Positions 24,592 through 32,595 of a stretch of 64,000 nt of DNA are shown here, one piece after another. The first letter of the stretch is position 1. The number at the start of each line of letters is the position of its first letter. The DNA is taken from NCBI RefSeq assembly GCF_004522235.1, contig NZ_SDLT01000003.1, forward strand, positions 62,001 through 126,000. The letters run 5' to 3'. The translations under genes and the position numbers were made by a program. The stretch is from Amycolatopsis nivea (GTDB lineage Bacteria; Actinomycetota; Actinomycetes; Mycobacteriales; Pseudonocardiaceae). The notes under the pieces are model-generated. The model was not told the DNA's origin and did not search any database. It was given only the letters and a program-made list of their open reading frames with translations.

Positions 24592-25800
24592 TTGCCCTAC
24601 AGTTTCACGCTCGACGACGTCGCCTTCCTGCGCTCCGGCGCGGGACGGGCGGCGCTCGCCGAGTGCTCCACATTGGACGGTTCGCGGATCGCGGACGTCA
24701 CGACCGCTCGTCGCCTGGCCGGGGAGCACGCTTCCCCGGTGCTGGAAACCGTTGCGCTGCGGCGTAAATCGGTTCTGAAACTGGCTTCGTCCGAGGATTG
24801 GCTGTTCACTGGCGACGCCTTGCAGCAGGCGAGCGCTACGCCAGTGGCCTGGCATCGCGCTTCCCGGCTCGCGGGGTTGCCGGTGCACGACGTCACCTGC
24901 TCGGTCGGCGCGGACCTGGTTGAACTGTCTCGCGTCGCCTCGGTGGCGGTCGGGTCCGATGTGGACCCCGTACGGCTGGAAATGGCTCAGCACAACGCTT
25001 CCGCTGCCGGAGTCTCTCCGCTCATCGCCCGGGCCGACGCCTTGCTGCCGATTTCCCGGACCACCGCTGTGGTCGCCGATCCCGCCCGCCGCGACTCCGC
25101 GGGTCGCCGGGTATGGCGTCCGGCCGACTTCCTGCCGCCGCTCGACGAACTCGTGGCCGCGTATCCCGGCCGGATCCTGTCGGTGAAATGCGCGCCCGGC
25201 ATGGATTTCTCCATCGCGCCGTGGGCGGACGAGGTCGAACTCGTGTCGCTCGACGGCCAAGTCCGCGAAGCCTGCCTGTGGCGCGGGCTCTCGTCCGGGG
25301 TCACCCGCCGCGCGACAGTGTTGCGTTCGGACGGTACACAGTGGACTCTCACTGACGCGGAGCCGGACGACATCCCCGTGCGGGCGGCGGGGGAGTGGCT
25401 CGTCGATCCGGACGGCGCGGTCGTCCGAGCCGGGCTCGTGCGGCATTACGCGGCGCGGCACGGCTTGTGGCAGCTGGACGAACGCATCGCCTACCTCACC
25501 GGCGACACGCCGCCGCCCGGAGTGCGTGCCTTCCGGGTGCTCGAACAGTTGCCGTACCGGGAAAAGACGCTCGGGCAGGCGTTGAAGAAGCTCGACGTCG
25601 GACGGCTGGAGATCCTCGTCCGCGGCCTCGACGTAGACCCGGACGCCTTGCGTCGCAAGCTGAAACCGCGCGGTCGCGAAGAGTCCACTGTGGTGCTGAC
25701 GCGGATCGGCCGGTCGCCGGTGGCGTTCGTGTGCCGCGCCGAGCGCATCCCGATGGAGGGTTCCCAAGCCGGGGAACGCGGCGTAAGTTCTGCGGGTTGA
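24592..25800 (+). CDS. THUMP-like domain methyltransferase
   Basis: The 402-residue protein begins one base after the previous stop, with a TTG start. It carries a methyltransferase core with DVTCSVGADLVELSRVASVAVGSDVDPVRLEMAQHNA and VVADPARRDSAGRRVW, and a C-terminal THUMP-like domain (LKKLDVGRLEILVRGLDVDPDALRRKLKPRG). Proteins of this layout are conserved singletons in actinobacteria and are thought to modify RNA; the exact target is not established. The DPARR box replaces the NPPY/DPPR-type motif of other families. Confidence 0.85.
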   Translation: MPYSFTLDDVAFLRSGAGRAALAECSTLDGSRIADVTTARRLAGEHASPVLETVALRRKSVLKLASSEDWLFTGDALQQASATPVAWHRASRLAGLPVHDVTCSVGADLVELSRVASVAVGSDVDPVRLEMAQHNASAAGVSPLIARADALLPISRTTAVVADPARRDSAGRRVWRPADFLPPLDELVAAYPGRILSVKCAPGMDFSIAPWADEVELVSLDGQVREACLWRGLSSGVTRRATVLRSDGTQWTLTDAEPDDIPVRAAGEWLVDPDGAVVRAGLVRHYAARHGLWQLDERIAYLTGDTPPPGVRAFRVLEQLPYREKTLGQALKKLDVGRLEILVRGLDVDPDALRRKLKPRGREESTVVLTRIGRSPVAFVCRAERIPMEGSQAGERGVSSAG

Positions 25801-25823
25801 CGCATCATCACTGGAGGGTCGCT

Positions 25824-26585
25824 GTGTCTCGTTTTCCCGCTCTCGTCAAATTGGCCGCCGCCGCGGCCATCGGAGCCACCGTCGCAGGCGGCGCGACCGC
25901 GCTGGCCGGGTCCGACGCCGTCACTGCCGCGCACGGCCGCGAACCGGCCAACATCGGCCAGGTGAAGAACGACGTCAAGGCGTACTACGGCGACTGGCTC
26001 GACGCGTCCGGCAAGCACCACTACTCCGAAACCAGCCGGTTCGTCACCGACACCAAGCGCGTGGTCGCCGACGCGAAGCGGTACCTGCAGCAGAAGCTCG
26101 GGAAGGTGAAGAACCCGGCGATCGTGCTCGACGTGGACGACACGTCCGAGGTCACCTACGGCTGGGAAGCCGACAACGACTTCGGCTTCGACCCGGTGAA
26201 GCAGCAGAAAGCCATCGACGACGGCACGTTCGAGGCCAACAAGCCGGTCCTGGAGCTGGCGAAGTGGGCCGCCGACCGCGGGGTGCGGATCTACTTCCTG
26301 ACCGGCCGCAACGACAAGCAGGGCCCGCAGTCGCTCAAGAACCTCGCCAACGAGGGCTACCCGACCCCGGCCGGCGCGTACTTCAAGCCGAAGACCACCC
26401 CGCCGGACTACCTGCCGTGCGGGCTGACCTGCACCACCGTCCAGTACAAGTCGGGCACCCGCGCACACATCCAGTCGACTGGCGCGCATATCGTGCTCAA
26501 CCTCGGCGACCAGTTCAGCGACCTCGAAGGCGGCTACGCGGACCGCCCGGTGAAGCTGCCGAACCCGATGTACTACCTGCCCTGA
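25824..26585 (+). CDS. Secreted HAD-family acid phosphatase
   Basis: A 253-residue exported protein: signal sequence (hydrophobic region about residues 9-28), then a HAD domain with nucleophile motif LDVDDTSEVT (D103, with acid/base D105), motif II YFLTGRN, a lysine in the FKPKTTPPDY region and the acidic motif NLGDQFSDLEGG. This is the class-B-like acid phosphatase family (PF03767). It would cleave phosphate from nucleotides or sugar phosphates outside the membrane. GTG 25824 follows GGAGGG. It ends before a terminator hairpin shared with the convergent chitinase gene. Confidence 0.9.
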   Translation: MSRFPALVKLAAAAAIGATVAGGATALAGSDAVTAAHGREPANIGQVKNDVKAYYGDWLDASGKHHYSETSRFVTDTKRVVADAKRYLQQKLGKVKNPAIVLDVDDTSEVTYGWEADNDFGFDPVKQQKAIDDGTFEANKPVLELAKWAADRGVRIYFLTGRNDKQGPQSLKNLANEGYPTPAGAYFKPKTTPPDYLPCGLTCTTVQYKSGTRAHIQSTGAHIVLNLGDQFSDLEGGYADRPVKLPNPMYYLP

Positions 26586-26598
26586 GTTCCTTGCCGGA

Positions 26599-26632
26599 AG
26601 CAGCCCGGGTCCCGCGCCGGGCCCGGGCTGCT
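26599..26632. terminator. Terminator between convergent genes
   Basis: Arms AGCAGCCCGGG and CCCGGGCTGCT pair around a GC-rich loop, between the acid phosphatase and chitinase stops. The sequence CCGTTTCTCC follows. Confidence 0.8.
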
Positions 26633-26642
26633 CCGTTTCTCC

Positions 26643-27623
26643 TCAGCCGGAGTACCCGGCGAAGATCTTCGAGAATTCGTACGGCTGCTGGGAAATGTTC
26701 GTGCACCGGTACAGCGGCCCGCTGCACGCGTTCGCGTCCCGGCCGAGTTCCCAGAACGACAGCATTCCCAGGTGGACACTCTGCGCGAAGCTGACCACGG
26801 CGCTGGCGTCCTTTGGGTAGAAGATCTCGTTCTGCGAATCGTTGACGCCGAGCATCGGCGTGAGCCCGACCTTCTGCCAAGCGTCCGCATCGGACAGTCC
26901 GAGCGCCGATTTCAGTTGCGCCTGCGTGGATCGCGCCGCCTGGATCGCCTTGGCACCCTGGTCGCCGGAGCCCTGGTAGTAGTCCATCGCCATGACGTTC
27001 ACCAGGTCGAGATTGACGCCCGCGTCCCGCGCCGAGGTCACGACGTTCAGCCCGTCCGACGTGAGCCCGGTCGGAAGCACCGGCAGCGTCAGGGAAATCT
27101 TGAGCCCGGGATTGTCGTCCTGCACCTTTTTCAGTGCCTGCGAACGAAGTTTGATCGAACCCGGGTCGGCGACCGCCGCGCCCTCGATGTCCACGTCGAT
27201 GTACTTGAGGTCGTAGGCTTTGATCACCGCCTCGTACTCGCCGACCAGCGAATTGACGTCCCCGCACGCCTGCGCGAGCTCGACGCCGGACGCACCGCCG
27301 AACGAGACCTTGACGTCTCCGCCCGCCGCGCGGATCTTCGCGATTTCGTCGGACTGCCAGCCCTGGCGCGGGTCGTAAGCAGCGAACCAGCTGGCCTTGC
27401 AAGCAGCTCCGGTGACGAAGCCGAGGGTGAAACTCTTGATGCCGCTCTGCTGGGACATCGAAGACAGCACAGGCGACGGCCACGCGCCCATGTCCACATA
27501 GGGCGCGAGCGCGATCGACGAGCCGCTCGCCGCGGCCGCGGTGCTCGGCGGCGCCGCGAGTCCGGCTACGGCCAGCAACCCGCCGAGCGCGGCCGCCAGT
27601 TTCCGGGGGGAGGGGAGACGCAT
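26643..27623 (-). CDS. Secreted GH18 chitinase-like glycosidase
   Basis: The 326-residue exported protein has a signal peptide (about 1-33) and a GH18 barrel. The catalytic strand reads KYIDVDIEG with D143, D145 and acid E147, and substrate-assisted catalysis needs exactly this DxDxE triad. Other GH18 features are VKVSFGG and MAMDYYQG. This is the compact bacterial type seen in Streptomyces chitinases without a separate binding module. ATG 27623 follows GGAGG. A DasR-like palindrome lies upstream, suggesting induction by N-acetylglucosamine signals. Confidence 0.9.
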   Translation of the reverse strand: MRLPSPRKLAAALGGLLAVAGLAAPPSTAAAASGSSIALAPYVDMGAWPSPVLSSMSQQSGIKSFTLGFVTGAACKASWFAAYDPRQGWQSDEIAKIRAAGGDVKVSFGGASGVELAQACGDVNSLVGEYEAVIKAYDLKYIDVDIEGAAVADPGSIKLRSQALKKVQDDNPGLKISLTLPVLPTGLTSDGLNVVTSARDAGVNLDLVNVMAMDYYQGSGDQGAKAIQAARSTQAQLKSALGLSDADAWQKVGLTPMLGVNDSQNEIFYPKDASAVVSFAQSVHLGMLSFWELGRDANACSGPLYRCTNISQQPYEFSKIFAGYSG

Positions 27624-27673
27624 AGGTGGAACCTCCACGGTGAGGACCGAGGGGCGGTAAACCCCTGTCCAAA

Positions 27674-27685
27674 TGGTATAGACCA
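27674..27685. promoter_or_regulatory. DasR-like operator TGGTATAGACCA
   Basis: The 12-bp core differs by one base from the dre core TGGTCTAGACCA bound by DasR in streptomycetes. It lies 51 bp upstream of the chitinase start. DasR is released from DNA by glucosamine-6-phosphate, so this gene probably belongs to a chitin/GlcNAc regulon. Confidence 0.65.
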
Positions 27686-27742
27686 ATAACCCTGTGGAGG
27701 CCATACGCCATTAGTAGGCCGATTCGTCCCGCTGACCGGGAT

Positions 27743-28297
27743 TCAGCGTCGCGCGGCGAGCCGGTACCGCAGGTCGACCGCCAGCGCCGGATCCCCGTCG
27801 TGCACCCGTTCCCACCGGACCGGTTTCCCGCCCGGATTGTCGAACAGCCGCACCCCGGAGCCCAGCATCACCGGCATGAGATGCACCTGGAACTCGTCGA
27901 GAATCCCCAGCTCGACGCATTGCCGCGCGATATCCTGGCTGTGCAGCTCAAGATCCTTCCCGCCGGCCGCCGCGAGCCCGATCTCGACCGCCTCCCGGAC
28001 GTCGCAGCCGAGAAACGTCACCCCGTCCTCGGCCGGAGCGTCCTCCGGATGATGGGTGAGCACGAAAACGGGCCCGCTCCACGCTCCGCCATACGGCTGC
28101 CTGGCGACCTCCCCGGGCACGCGGGCGACGAGCGCGTCAAACCCGCGCCGTCCGCCCAGAATCGCCCCGATCCGCGCGATGGATTCCTCGTGCACCCCCG
28201 GCGTGACACGCACGCCCGACATCCAGTCCATCGCATGCCCGTCCGCGGCGACGAACCCGTCCAGCGACATCGCGACGTGCCACAACACCTTGCCCAT
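27743..28297 (-). CDS. Dihydrofolate reductase-like (RibD C-terminal) protein
   Basis: A 184-residue protein of the RibD_C/dihydrofolate reductase superfamily: MGKVLWHVAMSLDGFVA opens the nucleotide-binding fold, with GRRGFDAL, VFVLTHHPED and the LGILDEFQVHLMPVMLGSGVRLFD block near the end. Such stand-alone proteins are NADPH-dependent reductases of unknown substrate. ATG 28297 follows GAGGAGG. It lies downstream of a MarR gene on the same strand. Confidence 0.88.
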   Translation of the reverse strand: MGKVLWHVAMSLDGFVAADGHAMDWMSGVRVTPGVHEESIARIGAILGGRRGFDALVARVPGEVARQPYGGAWSGPVFVLTHHPEDAPAEDGVTFLGCDVREAVEIGLAAAGGKDLELHSQDIARQCVELGILDEFQVHLMPVMLGSGVRLFDNPGGKPVRWERVHDGDPALAVDLRYRLAARR

Positions 28298-28349
28298 GAG
28301 TCCTCCTCGTGTGCTCAATAACGAGGTAGACCGGCAGGGCAGCGAAAAC

Positions 28350-28787
28350 TCATCGGTCTCCTGGCGTCAGGTTCTCCGAACAGATGCTCAGCAGCTCAGC
28401 CAGGCGATGCCGCTCGTCCTCCGGCATCCCGGCGAGCATCCGCTCCTCGACCTGGTCGACCAGCCGATGCGCCTCTTTCAACCGGTCTTCGCCGGACGCC
28501 GTGAGCCGCACCGGCCGCGCCCGCCCGGTCGACGCTTCCTCGGCAACCGCGACCAGCCCGGCCGTCTTCAGCCCGGCCAGGACGTCCCGCAACGACTGCC
28601 GCGTCACGAAGCAATGCCGCGCGAGTTCAGCCGACGACGCTCCCGGGTTCTCCGCCAGTGCCGCCAGCACGGCGTACTGCGCCATCGACAGCCCAATCGG
28701 CCGCAAGAGCTCGTCGGACGCCTGCCGGAACGCCTGCTGCACCCGCTTCACGAGGTACCCCGGCCGCCGCGTCGTCTCTTGACTCAT
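28350..28787 (-). CDS. MarR-family transcriptional regulator
   Basis: The 145-residue regulator shows the MarR winged helix: MAQYAVLAALAENPGASSAELARHCFVTRQSLRDVLAGLKTAGLVAVAEEASTGRARPVRLTASG, about residues 35-100. It is divergent from an ABM-domain monooxygenase gene. Two copies of TG(A/T)CAGGAACCT lie in the 56-bp gap, one of them covering the chosen ATG, which suggests autorepression. ATG 28787 follows AAGG; ATG 28805 is possible but lies close to a CATTAT -10-like box. Confidence 0.9.
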   Translation of the reverse strand: MSQETTRRPGYLVKRVQQAFRQASDELLRPIGLSMAQYAVLAALAENPGASSAELARHCFVTRQSLRDVLAGLKTAGLVAVAEEASTGRARPVRLTASGEDRLKEAHRLVDQVEERMLAGMPEDERHRLAELLSICSENLTPGDR

Positions 28788-28830
28788 GACAGGAACCTTA
28801 CACATAATGGCCCTTGTCAGGAACCTGTCA
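28787..28830. promoter_or_regulatory. Paired MarR-type operator copies
   Basis: TGACAGGAACCTTACA (28787-28802) and TGTCAGGAACCTGTCA (28815-28830) are two copies of one motif, 28 bp apart. The second is a near-perfect palindrome. They occupy the gap between the divergent MarR and ABM genes and are the likely shared operator. Confidence 0.7.
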
Positions 28831-28843
28831 CAGGGAGAGTCCG

Positions 28844-29170
28844 ATGCCGCTCACCACCATCAGCACCGACGCCGACGTCGCCACCCTGGTGAACGTCTTC
28901 ACCGTCGCCCCGGACAAGCAGCGGGCCCTCGTCGAGGTCCTGACGACGGCGACGGAGGAAGTCATCCGCCACCGGCCCGGTTTCGTGTCCGCGAACATCC
29001 ACGCGAGCACCGACGGCACCCGCGTGGTGAACTACGCCCAGTGGGCGAGCGCCGAGGATTTCCAGGCCATGCTCGCCGCCCCGGAATGCCGCGACCACCT
29101 GTCCGCCGCCCTAGCCCTGGCCGAGAGCGATCCGCACCTGTGCACCGTGGAATCCGTGCACCACGCCTGA
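28844..29170 (+). CDS. Antibiotic biosynthesis monooxygenase (ABM) domain protein
   Basis: This 108-residue dimeric alpha-beta barrel type protein shows TLVNVFTVAPDKQRALVEVLTTATEEVIRHRPGFVSANIHASTDGTRVVNYAQWASAEDFQAML, the usual order of ABM strands and helices. Small ABM proteins are cofactor-free oxygenases or quinone-stress proteins. ATG 28844 follows GGGAG. The divergent MarR regulator with shared operators suggests induction by an aromatic or quinone compound, an inference from context. Confidence 0.88.
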   Translation: MPLTTISTDADVATLVNVFTVAPDKQRALVEVLTTATEEVIRHRPGFVSANIHASTDGTRVVNYAQWASAEDFQAMLAAPECRDHLSAALALAESDPHLCTVESVHHA

Positions 29171-29291
29171 TTCATGCTGGGTCAACGGGTGACCCCGGCG
29201 CCTCTGTATGCGGACGCGCGAGCCCTGCCGACCTCGCCCCGACATGACGGCGCTGCCTCACGCCACCCCTCAGCAACCCAGCTGCGGCCAA

Positions 29292-29330
29292 CCCCCGGTC
29301 TGGCAGGGTTGCCCGTAACCAGACCGGGGG
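29292..29330. terminator. 12-bp-stem terminator hairpin
   Basis: Arms CCCCCGGTCTGG and CCAGACCGGGGG pair perfectly across a 15-base loop. It lies between the ABM gene and the convergent oxidoreductase-methyltransferase gene. Confidence 0.85.
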
Positions 29331-29335
29331 AGCCG

Positions 29336-31048
29336 TCACCTCTTCCGAGCCACCAGCACGGTGTCCCGAACCACCATCTCCGCCCCGACCGCAGGCCTTT
29401 CACGATTGTCCGCGGCCACCGACGCCCACGACTGATCCAGCGTCTCCGCCACTTCCTCCGCCGTGAACATCATGTCTGGCATGTGCGGCCGCCCGGCGTG
29501 ATGATCCGCGGGGTCGTGCCCCACCACCAGCAGCGTGCCGCCCGGAGCCACCGCGTTCGCGAGCCGCGCGAACGCGGCGGTACGGGCCGTCGACGGAATG
29601 TGCAGAAAATGCGACGTCACCAGGTCGTACTTCGACTCGGGCACCCACTCGCCCAAATCCGCCGCAACCCACGTGATCCGGTCCGCCACCCCGAGTTTCG
29701 CCGCCTGCACGCGTCCACGTTCGATGGCCGTCGTGGAGAAGTCGACCGCCGTCACGCGCCAGCCCTGCTGCGCGAGCCACAGCGCGTCGCCACCCTCACC
29801 GCAACCAGCGTCCAGCGCGTGCCCCGGCTCGAGACCGCGAGCCTCGGTCACGAGCTGATCGTTCGGCCGTCCGCTCCACATTCCGTCCTGCGAGCGATAT
29901 CGCTCCTCCCAGGAAGCCCGATCGAACGGCGGTGCCTCCGCGTGGTGGTCGTCGGCTCGTGCGCCTTCGCGGTCTTCGGTGTGGTGCTCGTCGGCTCGTG
30001 CGCCTTCGCGGTCTTCGGTGTGGCGCTCGTCGGCTCGCGCGCCCTCCCGGTCCTCGGCGAGGCGCTCGTTAGCCCGCGCAACCTCCCTCTCCATCTCATG
30101 CGAGAACGGCATTTCCCGCAGCCGCACGGCCTCCGCGGCCTCCTCCTCGACCAATTCGCCATTGATCGCCGCCCCGGCCATCAACCCCGCCGCCGCGGAC
30201 ACGACGACCTGCGCCCGCATGTCCGTGACGTTCCCCGCCACCCACAAACCGGGCACCGACGTCCGCCCAGCCGCGTCCGCGGGAACCCGCGTGCCGATCA
30301 CGAAACCGTTGAACTCCACCGGTTCCGGCTCGATCCCGAGCGGCGCGAGAAAGTCCGCCCGCGTCCTGGCCGCCGCCGCGACCGCCAACGCCTCGCGCGC
30401 CACGACCTCGCCCGATTCGAGCCGCACCCCGGTCAACTGGTCGCCCTCGGCCTCGACCGCGGCGACCGCCCCGTCCACGATCCGGATCCCGCGAGCCAGC
30501 AGCGGAGCCTCGTCGAAATCCCCGTGCGTGTGCCGGAAAACGACCACGTCATCGGTCAGCTGCCGCCACATCAACGCCTGGTGCACGGTCATCGGGCCGG
30601 TCGACAGCAGGCCGACCGCCCGGTCGCGGACCTCCCAGCCGTGGCAGTACGGGCAATGCAGCACGTCGCGTCCCCACCGCGCCGCCAGCCCGGCGACCTC
30701 GGGAAGCTCGTCGACGAGACCGGTCGCGACCAGCACCCGCCGCGCGCGCGTGCGCCGCCCGTCGGCCAGCGAGATCTCGAACCCGTTGTCGCCCTTGGCA
30801 ACCGAGGTCACCGTCGCCGCGACGACCTCGCCGCCGTACCCGGCCAGCTCCGCGCGCCCGAGCGAGAGCAACTCGGCGGGCGGCGTGCTCTCGCGACCAA
30901 GATAGTTGTGCACGTGCCCCGCTGGCGCGTTGCGCGGTTCGCCGGAATCCACGACCAGCACCGACCGCCGCGACCGAGCGAGCGCCACCGCTCCGCTGAG
31001 CCCGGCCGCACCGCCGCCGACCACCACCACGTCGTACTTCTCGTCCAC
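29336..31048 (-). CDS. Thioredoxin-reductase-like oxidoreductase fused to SAM methyltransferase
   Basis: A 570-residue bifunctional protein. Residues about 1-300 form a thioredoxin-reductase-like flavoprotein: FAD motif [17 protein letters not shown], redox pair CPYC in VLHCPYCHGWEVRD, and GLWVAGNVTDMRAQVVVSAAAG near the end. Residues about 324-368 are a charged linker of three near-exact 13-residue repeats (EDREGARADE-HT type). Residues about 370-570 are a class I methyltransferase with LDAGCGEGGDALWLAQQGW, VTAVDFSTTAIERG and a VAPGGTLLVVGHDP block. It is divergent from an XRE/cupin regulator, which probably controls it. The substrate of either half is not evident. The fusion may couple thiol oxidation to methylation. 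Confidence 0.9.
   Translation of the reverse strand: MDEKYDVVVVGGGAAGLSGAVALARSRRSVLVVDSGEPRNAPAGHVHNYLGRESTPPAELLSLGRAELAGYGGEVVAATVTSVAKGDNGFEISLADGRRTRARRVLVATGLVDELPEVAGLAARWGRDVLHCPYCHGWEVRDRAVGLLSTGPMTVHQALMWRQLTDDVVVFRHTHGDFDEAPLLARGIRIVDGAVAAVEAEGDQLTGVRLESGEVVAREALAVAAAARTRADFLAPLGIEPEPVEFNGFVIGTRVPADAAGRTSVPGLWVAGNVTDMRAQVVVSAAAGLMAGAAINGELVEEEAAEAVRLREMPFSHEMEREVARANERLAEDREGARADERHTEDREGARADEHHTEDREGARADDHHAEAPPFDRASWEERYRSQDGMWSGRPNDQLVTEARGLEPGHALDAGCGEGGDALWLAQQGWRVTAVDFSTTAIERGRVQAAKLGVADRITWVAADLGEWVPESKYDLVTSHFLHIPSTARTAAFARLANAVAPGGTLLVVGHDPADHHAGRPHMPDMMFTAEEVAETLDQSWASVAADNRERPAVGAEMVVRDTVLVARKR
29945..30075. repeat. 39-bp in-frame minisatellite in fusion linker
   Basis: Units starting GCGCCTTCGCGGTCTTCGG repeat every 39 bp at 29961, 30000 and 30039, the last one diverged. 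Because 39 is a multiple of three, copy-number change alters only linker length in the oxidoreductase-methyltransferase fusion. Confidence 0.9.
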
Positions 31049-31100
31049 TGGATCCTCCTGTCAGTCCCCGTGCCACGGACTATCCGGAGAACGCGCCGAC

Positions 31101-31129
31101 TTGACAAAGTTCTTTGCCGAAGTGGCAAA
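31101..31129. promoter_or_regulatory. Promoter/operator region with TTTGCC-N5-GGCAAA
   Basis: An inverted repeat TTTGCC (31113-31118) and GGCAAA (31124-31129) lies 10 bp before the XRE regulator start, just after a TTGACA -35-like hexamer at 31101. It sits between the divergent fusion gene and the XRE/cupin gene and is the likely operator. Confidence 0.6.
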
Positions 31130-31138
31130 TTGAACGGC

Positions 31139-31729
31139 ATGAGCGAAGACGACCAGGACCTGGGCGACGTCCTGCACGCGGTCGGCCCGAGGCTGCGCGC
31201 CCTGCGCAAACAACGCAACGCGACGCTGACCGGCCTCTCGGAAACGACCGGCATCTCGGTGAGCACCCTGTCCCGCCTCGAGGCAGGCCAGCGCAAACCG
31301 ACCCTGGAGCTGCTGCTGGCCCTGGCCCGCGCGTACCAGGTCCCGCTGGACGAACTGGTCGGCGCACCCCCGACCGGCGACCCGCGCCTGCACCCGAAAC
31401 CCTTCGTCCGGCACGGCCGGACCTACCTGCCGCTCACCCGTCGCCCAGGCGGCCTGCGCGCCTACAAGATGATCCTCCCGCCAGAACGTTCGCCCGAGCC
31501 TCCGGACCAGCGGGTCCACGAGGGATACGAGTGGATGTACGTCCTGTCCGGACAGCTGCGTCTGATGCTCGGCGAACACGACGTGATCCTCCGACCAGGC
31601 GAGGTCGCCGAGTTCGACACCCATGTCCCGCACTGGTTCGGCAACGCGGGCGACGAGGTCTGCGAGGTCCTGGCCCTGTTCGGCCCGCAAGGAGAACGCT
31701 TCCACGTCCGCGCCCGCCCAGCCTCTTGA
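31139..31729 (+). CDS. XRE-family regulator with cupin domain
   Basis: The 196-residue regulator combines an N-terminal helix-turn-helix (LRALRKQRNATLTGLSETTGISVSTLSRLEAGQRKPTLELL, about residues 18-60) with a C-terminal cupin (HEGYEWMYVLSGQLRLMLGEHDVILRPGEVAEFDTHVPHWFGN). Such PuuR-like proteins sense small metabolites through the cupin and usually control the adjacent gene, here the divergent oxidoreductase-methyltransferase. ATG 31139 has no strong ribosome binding site. Confidence 0.92.
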   Translation: MSEDDQDLGDVLHAVGPRLRALRKQRNATLTGLSETTGISVSTLSRLEAGQRKPTLELLLALARAYQVPLDELVGAPPTGDPRLHPKPFVRHGRTYLPLTRRPGGLRAYKMILPPERSPEPPDQRVHEGYEWMYVLSGQLRLMLGEHDVILRPGEVAEFDTHVPHWFGNAGDEVCEVLALFGPQGERFHVRARPAS

Positions 31730-31753
31730 CGCATACCCATATCGGCATATGAT
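31726..31753 (+). promoter_or_regulatory. Leaderless-type promoter with CATATCGGCATATG operator
   Basis: TTGACG (31726-31731), a 16-bp spacer and TATGAT (31748-31753) place a transcription start at about 31760, the A of the ArsR start codon, so the mRNA is probably leaderless. The palindrome CATATCGGCATATG (31738-31751) overlaps the -10 box and would suit autorepression by ArsR. Confidence 0.6.
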
Positions 31754-31759
31754 TGCCGC

Positions 31760-32104
31760 ATGGCACGGGCAGCAACCACCGCGGACGTCTTCAACGCCGT
31801 CGCCGAACCACGGCGCCGGGAAATCCTGGACGTCCTAGCCGAGGGCGAACGCCCAGTGAACGACCTGGTCCGCGTGCTGGGCTTAGGCCAACCGCAAGTG
31901 TCGAAGCACCTGCGAGTTCTGCGCGAGGTAGGCGCGGTCGAGGTACGAGGCGAGGGCAGGCAACGCCTCTACCGCCTGAACGGCCGCGCCCTCAAACCGA
32001 TCCACGACTGGGTACGCCGCTACGAACGCTCCTGGGAGGAACGGTTCGCCTCGCTGGACGCCGTGCTGGAAGAAATGGACACGACCGAGGAGGAAACCCC
32101 ATGA
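31760..32104 (+). CDS. ArsR-family regulator
   Basis: This 114-residue winged-helix protein has the ArsR order: FNAVAEPRRREILDVLAEGERPVNDLVRVLGLGQPQVSKHLRVLREVGAVEVRGEGRQRLYRLN. It lacks the CVC metal-site motif of the founding members, so it is not a metal sensor of the arsenite type. It overlaps the next gene by 4 bp (ATGA). ArsR plus SRPBCC-domain pairs are common in actinobacteria, where the regulator and partner are co-expressed. Confidence 0.92.
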   Translation: MARAATTADVFNAVAEPRRREILDVLAEGERPVNDLVRVLGLGQPQVSKHLRVLREVGAVEVRGEGRQRLYRLNGRALKPIHDWVRRYERSWEERFASLDAVLEEMDTTEEETP

Positions 32105-32595
32105 CTGACACGACGACCGGCACCGCGAAGGTGACGCTGCCTGCTGACGACCAGATCCTGATCACCCGCGATTTCGCCGCCCCGCGACAGCACGTCTACC
32201 GCGCCTGGACCACGCCGGAGCTGGTGAAACGCTGGTGGGCAGGCAAAGGAGGCACCGTGACGTCCGTAGACATCGACCTGCGCATCGGCGGCCAATGGCG
32301 CTACGTGATGCTGGCGAACGGCAATTTCGAGGTCGCTTTTCACGGCGAGTACCGAGAGATAACGCCCAACGAACGCCTGGTCCACACCGAGGTCTACGAA
32401 ACCCCCGGCACCGAGGACGTGGAAGCCCCCGTGGTCACCGTGACGTTCGCCGAATCGGGCGGCCGCACCACAGTGACCATGCTGACCGAAACGCACACCA
32501 AGGAACTCCGCGACGCCATCCTGGAATCCGGTATGGAGGGCGGAATGCAGACGTCGATGGACGCACTGGAAGAAGTCGCGGTTTCGCTGAATTGA
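32101..32595 (+). CDS. SRPBCC (AHSA1-type) domain protein
   Basis: The 164-residue protein has the AHSA1/START-like cup: ITRDFAAPRQHVYRAWTTPELVKRWWAG, then IDLRIGGQWRYVM, GEYREITPNERLVHTEVYE and a C-terminal long helix (MEGGMQTSMDALEEVAVSL). These domains bind hydrophobic ligands. It is translationally coupled to the ArsR gene, so it likely responds to the same signal. No enzymatic residues are obvious. Confidence 0.9.
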   Translation: MTDTTTGTAKVTLPADDQILITRDFAAPRQHVYRAWTTPELVKRWWAGKGGTVTSVDIDLRIGGQWRYVMLANGNFEVAFHGEYREITPNERLVHTEVYETPGTEDVEAPVVTVTFAESGGRTTVTMLTETHTKELRDAILESGMEGGMQTSMDALEEVAVSLN

